From Plazaster borealis (Eukaryota; Echinodermata; Asteroidea; Forcipulatida; Labidiasteridae), in NCBI GenBank assembly GCA_021014325.1, contig CM037460.1, forward strand, positions 29,032,336 to 29,096,335: a DNA stretch of 64,000 bases, in the 5' to 3' direction. Position 1 is the first letter of the stretch, and each line of letters opens with the position of its first letter. Below, one piece after another: positions 1 to 11,600 of the stretch. The position numbers and the translations under genes were made by a program. The notes under the pieces were generated by a model. The model was not told the origin of the DNA, made no database searches, and saw only the letters and a list, made by a program, of their open reading frames with translations.

Positions 1-2065
1 GGGTTTAAGATGCGGAGGGCCTTTGTCATCAGGTTTAAGATGCTGAGGGCCTTTGTCATTATCAGGTTTAAGATGCGGAGGGCCTTTGTCATTATCAGGT
101 TTAAGATGCAGAGGGACTTTGTCATCAGGTTTAAGATGCGGAGGGCCTTTGTCATTATCAGGTTTAAGATGCGGAGGGCCTTTGTCATTATCAGGTTTAA
201 GATGCGGAGGGCCTTTGTCATCAGGTTTAAGATGCAGAGGGCCTTTGTCATCAGGTTTAAGATGCGGAGGGCCTTTGTCATCAGGTTTAAGATGCGGAGG
301 GCCTTTGTCATTATCAGGTTTAAGATGCGGAGGGCCTTTGTCATTATCAGGTTTAAGATGCAGAGGGACTTTGTCATCAGGTTTAAGATGCGGAGGGCCT
401 TTGTCATTTTAGGGTTTAAGATGCGGAGGGCCTTTGTCATCAGGTTTAAGATGCGGAGGTCCTTTGTCATTTTAGGGTTTAAGATGCGGAGGGCCTTTGT
501 CATTATCAGGTTTAAGATGCGGAGGGCCTTTGTCATTTTAGGGTTTAAGATGCGGAGGGCCTTTGTCATTATCAGGTTTAAGATGCAGAGGGCCTTTGTC
601 ATCAGGTTTAAGATGCGGAGGGCCTTTGTCATCAGGTTTAAGATGCGGAGGGCCTTTGTCATCAGGTTTAAGATGCGGAGGGCCTTTGTCATCAGGTTTA
701 AGATGCGGAGGGCCTTTGTCATCAGGTTTAAGATGCGGAGGGCCTTTGTCATCAGGTTTAAGATGCGGAGGGCCTTTGTCATCAGGTTTAAGATGCGGAG
801 GGCCTTTGTCATCAGGTTTAAGATGCGGAGGGCCTTTGTCATCAGGTTTAAGATGCGGAGGGCCTTTGTCATCAGGTTTAAGATGCAGAGGGCCTTTGTC
901 ATCAGGTTTAAGATGCAGAGGGCCTTTGTCATCAGGTTTAAGATGCAGAGGGCCTTTGTCATCAGGTTTAAGATGCTGAGGGCCTTTGTCATCAGGTTTA
1001 AGATGCAGAGGGCCTTTGTCATCAGGTTTAAGATGCGGAGGGCCTTTGTCATCAGGTTTAAGATGCGGAGGGCCTTTGTCATCAGGTTTAAGATGCAGAG
1101 GGCCTTTGTCATCAGGTTTAAGATGCAGAGGGCCTTTGTCATCAGGTTTAAGATGCAGAGGGCCTTTGTCATCAGGTTTAAGATGCTGAGGGCCTTTGTC
1201 ATCAGGTTTAAGATGCAGAGGGCCTTTGTCATCAGGTTTAAGATGCGGAGGGCCTTTGTCATCAGGTTTAAGATGCGGAGGGCCTTTGTCATCAGGTTTA
1301 AGATGCAGAGGGCCTTTGTCATCAGGTTTAAGATGCAGAGGGCCTTTGTCATCAGGTTTAAGATGCAGAGGGCCTTTGTCATCAGGTTTAAGATGCTGAG
1401 GGCCTTTGTCATCAGGTTTAAGATGCAGAGGGCCTTTGTCATCAGGTTTAAGATGCGGAGGGCCTTTGTCATCAGGTTTAAGATGCGGAGGGCCTTTGTC
1501 ATCAGGTTTAAGATGCGGAGGGCCTTTGTCATTATCAGGTTTAAGATGCGGAGGGCCTTTGTCATCAGGTTTAAGATGCGGAGGGCCTTTGTCATCAGGT
1601 TTAAGATGCGGAGGGCCTTTGTCATCAGGTTTAAGATGCGGAGGGCCTTTGTCATCAGGTTTAAGATGCAGAGGGCCTTTGTCATCAGGTTTAAGATGCG
1701 GAGGGCCTTTGTCATCAGGTTTAAGATGCGGAGGGCCTTTGTCATCAGGTTTAAGATGCGGAGGGCCTTTGTCATCAGGTTTAAGATGCGGAGGGCCTTT
1801 GTCATCAGGTTTAAGATGCGGAGGGCCTTTGTCATCAGGTTTAAGATGCGGAGGGCCTTTGTCATCAGGTTTAAGATGCGGAGGGCCTTTGTCATCAGGT
1901 TTAAGATGCAGAGGGCCTTTGTCATCAGGTTTAAGATGCGGAGGGCCTTTGTCATCAGGTTTAAGATGCGGAGGGCCTTTGTCATCAGGTTTAAGATGCG
2001 GAGGGCCTTTGTCATCAGGTTTAAGATGCTGAGGGCCTTTGTCATCAGGTTTAAGATGCTGAGGG
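1..2065. repeat. 30-bp minisatellite array, cut by the left window edge
   Basis: About 66 head-to-tail copies of a 30-bp unit (consensus begins ATCAGGTTTAAGATGCGGAG and ends GGCCTTTGTC). Some copies have a 3-bp insertion (ATT or TTT before the AGG), making 33 bp. A single variable base (CGG, CAG or CTG after GATG) marks copy types. Since 30 and 33 are multiples of three, several frames stay open right through; the long open frames here follow from the repeat and are not evidence of a gene. Between about 870 and 1500 the copy types recur with a 210-bp (7-unit) period. The array starts outside the window. Confidence 0.97.
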
Positions 2066-2094
2066 GATCTGTCAGGCATGTGTTTTCTTAGGAT

Positions 2095-2400
2095 TTTTCC
2101 TGATTTCAAGGTTTTCTCAAAATCTCCTTGAGCATTCAAATTTACTGGAAAGACAAAAAGCAGTCACCAAAGGGATATATAAATAGTCCGCATTGTGTCA
2201 AAACTTTTAGTTTTGTATGTCAGGTGATGCACAGAGTCTGCAAACCTTCTGAACTGTAACATCTGAGAGGTTCTGGGTCTAGAGTAAGGAGGAACCCAGG
2301 GTCATAAGCCGTTTTTAAGGAATTTTCACATTCTTCAAATCTCGTATCTGATCGGTAGATGTCATTGTTGAGCAAGTTGTGCCATTGGAGCAATTCAATC
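2095..2400. repeat. dispersed repeat, copy 1 (partner at 40.6-41.3 kb)
   Basis: The flank of the minisatellite (segments such as AATAGTCCGCATTGTGTCAAA and the stretch around TTCTGGGTCTAGAGTAAGG) reappears, diverged but collinear and in the same orientation, at about 40610-40697 and 41172-41310. Read on the minus strand both copies keep a short similar peptide (LDPEPLRCYSSEGLQ here, [15 protein letters not shown] in the partner), which may mean the repeat carries old coding sequence. No known family was recognised. Confidence 0.6.
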
Positions 2401-2676
2401 ATGCATCTTACTGTCAAACTCGTCTTTTATCATTCTATCATATTCAATAACAATCTTTAACCACTTAACGTTGGATGACGTGTTTTACGCCAAATTTGTC
2501 CAAACTGGCTTATGGCAGATGTATTTTTCCACCCAGAATAATTTCGGTCCAATTTGCAGTCAGTCATGTTTTTTTAAAAACCTTCTTGCAGCCAAAAGGC
2601 TCTATACCCACACCAATTACAAAAAGCCTACATATTATTATCTTTGATTAATTTTGATGTTCTTCACTACTGTCAG

Positions 2677-5600
2677 CTACTTGACTTACATCCGTACTAT
2701 TGTTGGTGAGAATCTCCAGAGAGCTCAGGTTGGTGGAATCCCAGGAACGTATCACTTAGTCCAAGGATTTCTCAAAGTCAAGTTACTACATCCTATACCA
2801 GGATTAGAGGTAAGAATGAACACAGTTTCCTACCACTCTCCTTCACATTGTTAACCTTACCACTTAGTCCAAGGATTTCTCAAGTTCTTACATCCTATAC
2901 CAGAATTAGAGGTGAGAATGTCTTTCACTTTGTTAATATCTTCATTACCCCAACCTTGGTTTTTATTTGTTTGCTTGCTAGTTGTTTAATTTTCTCCTTT
3001 TAATTTCTGTTAGTTACAGATGTTCCAATGGATATGATTTTTAGCAATACATAATAAAACTGAGTTTGTATTCTTGGTTAGGATGGTGAAGTAGATGGAC
3101 AGCCTGTGTGGCCAGTTATTTACTACTGTCTTCGCTGTGGGAATCTAGATGCCGTATTGCATGCTGTCCAAAAAGCCTCGTAAGTCTTATTCATGTTGAT
3201 GAAAATCAAAACTTTTTACAAATTTTAAGAACAGTAGGATAAAGTCCTGAAAATGAGTTTAAATAATTTACATATACTAATTAATTGGTAAAATCACGTA
3301 AACTTATTTAATAATTGAATAATAATTGCGTTGGTGAAAGGGAGGAATGCAAAATTAAACAGGTGGTAACTCAAAGTTAGCCTCAATTTTTTTTATAGGT
3401 TATCTAGGTTGTATCCAGGGTTCAACCTTGAGTTACCAATTGTTTAATTCTTCATTTCTCCCAAAAGGATATTATTGGGGGGGGGGGGGGCTGCGTTGTG
3501 GTTTGAATGCCTCTTGAGTAGCTCGACAGCCCTGAGTATACAGTGCTTATCAAAGGTACTAGAATTGAAAAATTGTGAAATTTGAAATTGTTAAAACCCC
3601 TTTACAGATTAAGGCTTTTTAATTTACACGTCAGGGTTGTGTTTCTTGATTGCTATATGCTTTAAGGAATATTCCTTTTTGTAGGATACAGTTGACTAAT
3701 TTGAGTCTGATATCTTTTGGTTTTTCCCTTTCCAGTCAAGATCTCGGACAGTTTGAGGAATACCTGAGGTGTTACAGGGAAAATGATGACAGAAGGTAAG
3801 ATCTTTAAGAATCAAAATCAAAACAATATGTCCTTATACAACACGGATTGATTGCAGTATTTGATTTATTTCCCTTCTATTCTTATGTGTCTATCAAGGC
3901 TTTCTCCAGACATGCAGACAAGATTACGTATCAGTTACAGACGATCTGTTAGAAACAGCCCAGATGCATACAAAAGGTTAGCTACTCAATGTACAAATTG
4001 GCAAACTCATAGAATTGATGTTTGTATTACTTTATATTCCAATTGGCTACTCAATGTACAAATTGGCAAACTCATAGAATTGATGTTTGTATTACTTTAT
4101 ATTCCAATTGGCTACTCATTGTACAAATTGGCAAACTCATAGAATTGATGTTTGTATTACTTTGTATTTCAATCGGCTACTCATTGTACAAATTGGCAAA
4201 CTCATAGAATTGATGTTTGTATTACTTTGTATTCCATTTGGCTACTCATTGTACAAATTGGCAAACTCATAGAATTGATGTTTGTATTACTTTGTATTCC
4301 ATTTGGCTACTCATTGTACAAATTGGCAAACTCATAGAATTGATGTTTGTATTGCTTTGTATTCCAATTAGCTACTCATTGCACAAATTGGCATACTCTT
4401 AGAATTTATGTTTGTATTACTTTGTATTCCAATTAGTTTCTCAAAGTACAAATTAGCAAACTCATAGAATTGATGTTTGAATTACTTTGTATTTCAATTG
4501 GCTACTCATCGTATAAATTGGCATACTCTTAGAATTGATGTTTGTATTGTAATCTTATTGGCTTGCATTTCAAACTATTTTTACAGAAAACCTGTGTTGT
4601 ATGCATGTGCTTTAGACCACCCAACTCAATTTATGTAATGATATATATTATTGTATATAATTGGATTATATTAAGAATAAATGTGATGCCCCATGATGAT
4701 AGCAATCCTTGCGCTCGTAGCATGGTGGGACTCTGGTTACCAGACTTGCTATGCAGTGCTAGACAACAAAGGGACCCTTGGCTTATGTGGACCTTTTAGG
4801 TCACTGAGCTGGGGGGCTGAGGGCAATAGAAGACTAATACATGCTTGAATTGTTATGGTATGAAAGTGATCAGTTTTGGAAATATAATTTATTCTGTAGG
4901 GTAGACTATGTAATTATTATTAATTACATTTATAATGCGCCATGTCTGTCATAAATGACACTCCTGGCGCCGAAAGTTCAAATTTGGTGGAGCTTGTTAA
5001 AAATGTTTTTACGAGACCATAACACAATACCTTGTAAGGTGTACAAGGTGAGGTGGCACATATTGCTGCCAGACCAGCCAGAAACACAGGGGCAAACCCC
5101 TTCTGTTTTAAGATAAGTGTACTGGGTTCTTTTACATGCATTACACACAACACGGGACCTATGGCTTTCCGTCCCATCCGAAGGACGAAGCAAAAGTGGT
5201 TAAGTGTCTTGCTTAAGGACACAAGTGTCAAGACCGGGACTCAAACCCACACTCTGCTGATCAGAAACACCGGAGCTCGAGTCCAGTGCACTTGACCACT
5301 CGGCCACGACATGCCACAATCATGAAGTCATGGCTAGTATACTGTAGTCATCTGGAGACTGAAGAAGTCACACACATTTTGGTTTTTTTTTGGCTAGTGC
5401 ACTTTAATCATCTGGAGACTAAAGAAGTCATAAACATTTTGGTATTTTTGGCTAGTGCACTGTAATCATCTCGAGACTGAAGAAGTCATAAACATTTTGG
5501 TATTTTTGGCTAGTGCACTGTAATCATCTCGAGACTGAAGAAGTCATAAACATTTTGGTATTTTTGGCTAGTGCACTGTAATCATCTCGAGACTGAAGAA

Positions 5601-8600
5601 GTCGTACACATTTTGGTATTTTTGGCTAGTGTACTGTAGTCATCTGGAGACTGAAGAAGTCATACACATTTTTGTGTGATTTTATTATTTGTGCATATTT
5701 TTATTTCTTTAGTTTTTGTTGTTGATAATTGCTTTTTAAACTGATGTTTTTTATTATAACACATTTCTTTGATGTATTGTCACTGAGTAGCATAGTGTTT
5801 GATGTAAGTTAAGTATATTATGGTATTGTATTGTTGTTTACCTAAACAGAGCTGTTTACTGCCTGATTGGATATTGTGAAACAGGAGACAGTCATTTTGA
5901 AGTTGCTACAAAGACAGAAGATTATCTCTGGATCAAGGTTTGTACCATTTGTACTGTTTCTTACGTACACTTCTCATGTTGAGTGTCTTGACTGAGTGCT
6001 GTTGTAAATTGGACTCAAATCTAGTGTTTTAACAGTGCAGTGTTGAAATGATTGTGGTACTCTATGACCAAGATAATCATAGATGCCTCGAGATGGGAAG
6101 TCAAAGTATCTACATCCCGTCCAAAATGCTTGGGCCACCTGACAGTAAACATACCCTCCCCGTCCGCGCTCCCCGCCCAGAGTCAACATTGATCAGGGGC
6201 TTGGATCCAAATGAGTTATGGCCAGGATTGTAGGTCCCTTGTTTGATTTTGGTTTTACCTTTCATCAGGGGTTTCCCTTTTTTTTTTTTTTTCACTTGCC
6301 GGCCGGACGAGTCAACTACCATTTTTGGTTGCCCGCAAGTCTTTTCACTAGCCCACATGTCATAATTAATGCAGAAAACAAAAACACGGAAGTGAAGTTT
6401 GCAAACTTACGTTTTTGGACAATCTTATCCCCTAATTTCTGCCCTTAATAATACTTTTTTCTTCAACAACCATTTTCATGGATTCGTGATGTGAGGATAT
6501 GTTGTATTGGACTTTTTTTGCTATGAAATCTTCATGATTTAACGATCGATCGACGATGCACATTGGGAAATTTTTTTGCAGCGAAAACGATGTGTTTACG
6601 TGTACAGGTTTTAATTCTGCATGAAATATAAGCGGAACAAGGATGACATTAGAATCAACCGCGCGCTTCCAACCCTGGAAATTTGAGTTTTAAGTTTCCC
6701 CACTCGCCTACGTATTGTGAAGTTGGCAAACTTGCGTTTTTGGACGATCTTTACCCCTAATTTCTGCCCTTAATAATACTTTTTTTTCGTCAACAACCAT
6801 TTTCATGGATTCGTGATTTGAGGATCGGTTGTATAAATTCTTTTGCAATGAAATCTTCGTGATTTAACGATCGATCGACGACGCACATTGGGAAAAAATT
6901 TTGCAGCGAGAGCAATGTGTTAATAAGTACGAGGTTATAATTCTACATGAAATATAACAGGAACGAGGTTGACATAAGAATGAAGCGTGCGCTTCCAATC
7001 CTGGAAATTTGAGTTGTGTGTTTCCTCACTCGCCTATGTATTGTTGTATGGAACATGTAGGAGAGAGCCAGACTAATATGTGCATGCGTGTTTTATCGTT
7101 TGTGTACTGGAAATGAACGATCGCGATCGTGATTGCGGCCACGTAAATCTAGCAAATATCGAGACTTGTCAAACCATTTTTACAAACTTAAAATAATCTC
7201 TCTTCTGGATTTTACCACCGTAGGCCTACCCCTTATTTATTGTGAAAAGGAAATTTTTTTTGACTCGACCGGCGGGCTAGTAAAGGAAGGGGTTTGACTC
7301 GCCCACCGCTGTTTTCACTCGCATGTGGCAACCGGTCGACTTCTAAGGGTGAACCCTGCCTTTACATCGATGTGTGATAAACAGTTTATACTTGGTGCTT
7401 TCCAAGTACCTCCAAACAAATCCGCAGGCTACTTGGGTGGGATTTGAACCCACAACCCCTGCATTCTGCAACCACCGAGTCTGCACAGTGGCTTGAGTCC
7501 AGTTTGAATCCTGAATGTGTAGTGCCCCCTAGCGACAGCTTTAAAAAGACTTTACTTTTAATTGTGTACTTTTTTGATGAAATAGAATTAGCTGTTGCAA
7601 ACTGCTTACCAACCAAAAGGACCTATGGTATAAATGCAAAAAATAGTTAATGGCCTGACGTTTCGACCCTAGCAGAGTCTTTCTCGAAGGCTAAATGACA
7701 AGACAACACACATGAACAGGTATATAAGCGTAACAAAAGCATTCAAGTGGAAATACATGAATAGAGGCAGAGAGCAAACAGACAAGGCAAGGGGTAAACA
7801 ATGAATAGGGAGACAGAGGGGGTTGGGGTTGGAGGGAGGGGGCTGGTCTGACCACAAGAAGTTGGAAACACAAAGAACAAGATCAAAGGTGGGAAGAGGG
7901 AGAACAAGTAATTAATTAGTACATGAGGCAGGCTAAAAAAGGGGGATTACTGTGGGGAAAAGGAGAAGGCAAAGACAAAAGGTATTAGTCATTTTCTTCT
8001 TGGATGTTCAGACCATGGGGTTGAATGGTTTGAAGGCGCCTAGTCCACAGTTTCTCCCTACTTAGACGAACAGTCTCTCCGTGGTTACCTAGTGCCTCAA
8101 TGCCCTGTAAAATCATGTCAGAAATGGAGTGATTAGGAAGATTGAAGTGTTATCCTACAGGTGTATCCAGCTTTTGGGTGTTGACTGTGGATCTTTGGCC
8201 ATAGAAACGCCTCTTGAGTGTAGTTTTTGTTTCAGGGAATCGGACTCCTTCACCAGCCATACCAGTGGTACCACCCATAAGACAAGGGGTCATGTCACCT
8301 GCACCACCACTGATCTCATCTATCTCATATCTTGCAAAGTTTGTGGTGTTCAATATATATCAATATATCAGGCCATTAACTATTTTTGGCATGTGTACGT
8401 TTTTATTACATTGGAATAAATGCTACATCTTGTACCTGATAACTGAATGATAAGACATGATTGCATCATCAGAGCTCGGTTTACAGCAATTATAAGTTTA
8501 ATATACACACAAATTTATATCTCCTGAGCTACAAAGGGTTAAATTATAATCTTTGTATGATTTTGAATGAAATAACCTGTATGACAATTTTATTTTATCC

Positions 8601-11600
8601 ATGATCCTACTTGACCTTGTCTTCCTGTTCAAACAGGAAGTTAAAGAAAAATATGTTTTCAAGTGTAAATTTTACAACCCTTTTTGTTAAGAATTTTCAT
8701 GTTAGTCTTTAGTGTTAAATAATAAGTGAATCTGAAACCCATCTGTGTTTGCTATTATGAACCCTAATTTTTAGTTTATTATTGTTGTTGTTGTTGTTGT
8801 TGTTGTTGTATCTTTAACCATACAATGTGTTTTCCGGATGATTCTATCCCACTTTTACTTTAATTAGTAATCATATATTTGTTCTTGAACTCTATGTTGA
8901 GAACAAGTTAACAATCAAATACTATGTTTGTCTGCAGCTGTGTCAAGTAAGTTTTGGAGAGGATTCAAGCAGTCCTATTGCCTCAGATCGTCTAACTCTA
9001 CAGCAACTTCAGGTCTTACTTCTTGAGGAGTATGGTGAGACTCACTTCAGTGCACACCAGAATCCCTATCTCTACTTCCAGGTTCTGTTTTTATGCGGTC
9101 AGTTTGAAGCTGCTATAGAGTTCTTATCACGTTCTGATGTCAGGTTACGTTGTCATGCAGTACATGTTGCAATTGCATTATATGAGATGGGGCTGCTGAT
9201 TCTACCTCAGAACATCCAGACACAAGTTTGTAAGTTTCTTTGCTTTATGGCTTGATTAAATAAAGATAGTCTTTTCTTCTCAAGTTGAGTTTACTTTTAG
9301 TACCCTCTGATTTTTTTAATCTTATTGATATAAAAGTCTGTAGTTAATTAGGTTTTTCCACCTTTGTCTGTAGAGTGTATAGAATTACCTACACATTAAA
9401 TAAGAAGTTCTGTTTTATCCTTTTGATAATTCTTTACAGTAATCTTTTAACTTTGAAACCTTGACTTGTTAAGTCTTCGGACTATAGTCCAGTTGTATTT
9501 TCTATTGTATAATAAACTAAGTTGAACCAAAATCATCAAGCTTGCCAGCAGCTCAATAATATAATCTCCTTTATTTGTACATATCATTATTCACTGCCTG
9601 ACTCTTCCACTCCTCTGTATATTCTATCATAGTGAGTAAACATGTAGATGACCCAGCTCCTATCAGAAGACTCAATTTAGCTCGTCTCATCAGCATGTAT
9701 ACCTCCAAGTTTGAGAACACTGACCCAAGAGAAGCTCTACAGTACTTCTACATTCTAAGGTTTGTAAATCTCATGTTTGATACACAGCTTTCTTTGTCTC
9801 TTGAAGGCGCACTGCATTTTTTCTTAAGAACATTTATTATATGAATGATAACCACTCTCTTTTTGCTTCATTCAAACATTTAAAAGGAGTTTAATAGATG
9901 TTAAATTTGCATCGGGGATAAAGAATATTATATTTGTTTTTTGGGGGTTTCGTTTTACCCGTACACCGATGTGTGTAAAGCACTGTATCGTAGGAGGTCC
10001 TGTATTCGGGGTGCCCCTGAAATCGATGCAAATCTTTTACCTCTCTGCGCGCGATGTAAACAGTCCCTAGATACAATTTTTGTGGTTTGACTTGCCAAGC
10101 AAAGAGTCTCCTCTCCTTTGACCAAAACTTAGAATTATGTGAGGCTCCACTGGCAAGTTGCACTTGTATTGCAAAAATTTGTGGTATTTTAGGCATTTCT
10201 ACAAGGTACAAAAATATGTCATACTGTCAGGGCCATAAAAAAAAAATTGCCCGCCGAAAAAGTTTCATCGAACAATTTTTCAATTCACAATTCACGATGA
10301 TAAAATCATGTGACTTAAAATTCTGCTGAGCATTCTGGGGAAAAAAATACAGAGGCTTAAAGAAGCCATGTGCTTTATATCATTTTCTAACAGTCTGGAT
10401 ATTTTTTTTTAAACCCTCATATTATTTATTATTAATAACATTAAAATTTAAACATTGGCTTGGTGATTCAAATATCACTGTTTATTGATATGCTTTATTA
10501 TAAATGTTAAGAAACATAAAAAGATTCAAAACTTTAAAAAAAATCAGATTTGAAAGCCAAGACTTATTGACACTTTTTTTTTTCTTTTTCTTTTTTTTAG
10601 TTTTTCCAAGTTACCATCGTAATTTTTAAAATTGAATAAAAAATATTTTGAATAAAATGAAGACAACTGCTGGCTATAGAGTCATACACAACGTCTCACA
10701 AAACACTTGAAGTCACTGCAGATGTTTCTTCTGCGTATGGCTTCACCAGGACACCATACTTTCTTGTTTGCCTCGAAAACAGGTCAAACTCAAAACACAG
10801 GGACGCTATTGAAGTCATCGAAGATCGGTGCGTGGTGTGAAAGTTTCAATGTCTATCAAGTTTTAATATATTTTTACATACCTCTTATAAACAAAGGAAG
10901 GTAATTAGGGCATCAGTTGAAATATGGCATCATTATTTTTTTTTCGATTCAAAGAAAAAGGCATAGTACATCGAAAACCTGACACGGGAGGATATACTCA
11001 GTACTTTCCCGAGTCCTGTGAAAAATAGAGTAATATGCCTGTGATTTTTTTTTCACAGGACTCGGGAAAGTACTGAGTATACAGTGCTTTACACACATCG
11101 GTGTACGGGTAAAAAAAACAAGTATACATCCGAGTAATATGCCTGTGATTTTTTTCACGGGACTCGGGAAAGTACTGAGTATACAGTGCTTTACACACAT
11201 CGGTGTACGGGTAAAAAAAACCAAATATAATTTAAAAGGAGTATTTAGCTTGGGCTGAGTTTTCTGCACTTATGTTTTGTTGTTGACAAAGCTGAATATT
11301 TTTTCCTAATTGTCTTTTTCATTTCTAATCTTCTCAGAGGATTGAAGGATTCTAAAGGTGAGAATCTGTTCATAAAATGCTTGAGTGAGATGGTGATTGA
11401 AACCAGAGAGTTTGATGCTCTCCTTGGTCGTCTTGGAGAGGATGGAACTAGACGACCAGGAGCTGTGGATAAATTCCAAGTCAACACCCAGCAGATCTTG
11501 GAAACGGTTGCCAAAGATACAGAGGCAAAGGGTTTATTTGAAGATGCTGTAAAGCTGTATGATCTTGCAAGTGTGAGTATTGTTTCATTTTAAGGATAAG

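Noticed and set aside
1..2065. CRISPR-like repeat array
   Set aside because: Units are contiguous with no unique spacers, in a eukaryotic genome with introns.
10..2091. 693-codon open frame (RRAFVIRFKM repeats)
   Set aside because: Follows automatically from a 30/33-bp tandem repeat; the other frames are open too, and there is no non-repeat coding sequence or splice context.
3852..4402. series of ~61-codon frames ending in YKLANS
   Set aside because: Same frame recurring every 65 bp; only the NUP93 exon 3899-3976 at its start is real coding sequence.
5230..5314. tRNA gene on the minus strand
   Set aside because: A and B boxes are present, but the arms do not form a clean cloverleaf and the sequence continues into a SINE body and tail.
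7440..7500. tRNA gene on the minus strand
   Set aside because: Only the B box is convincing; the context is a SINE fragment.
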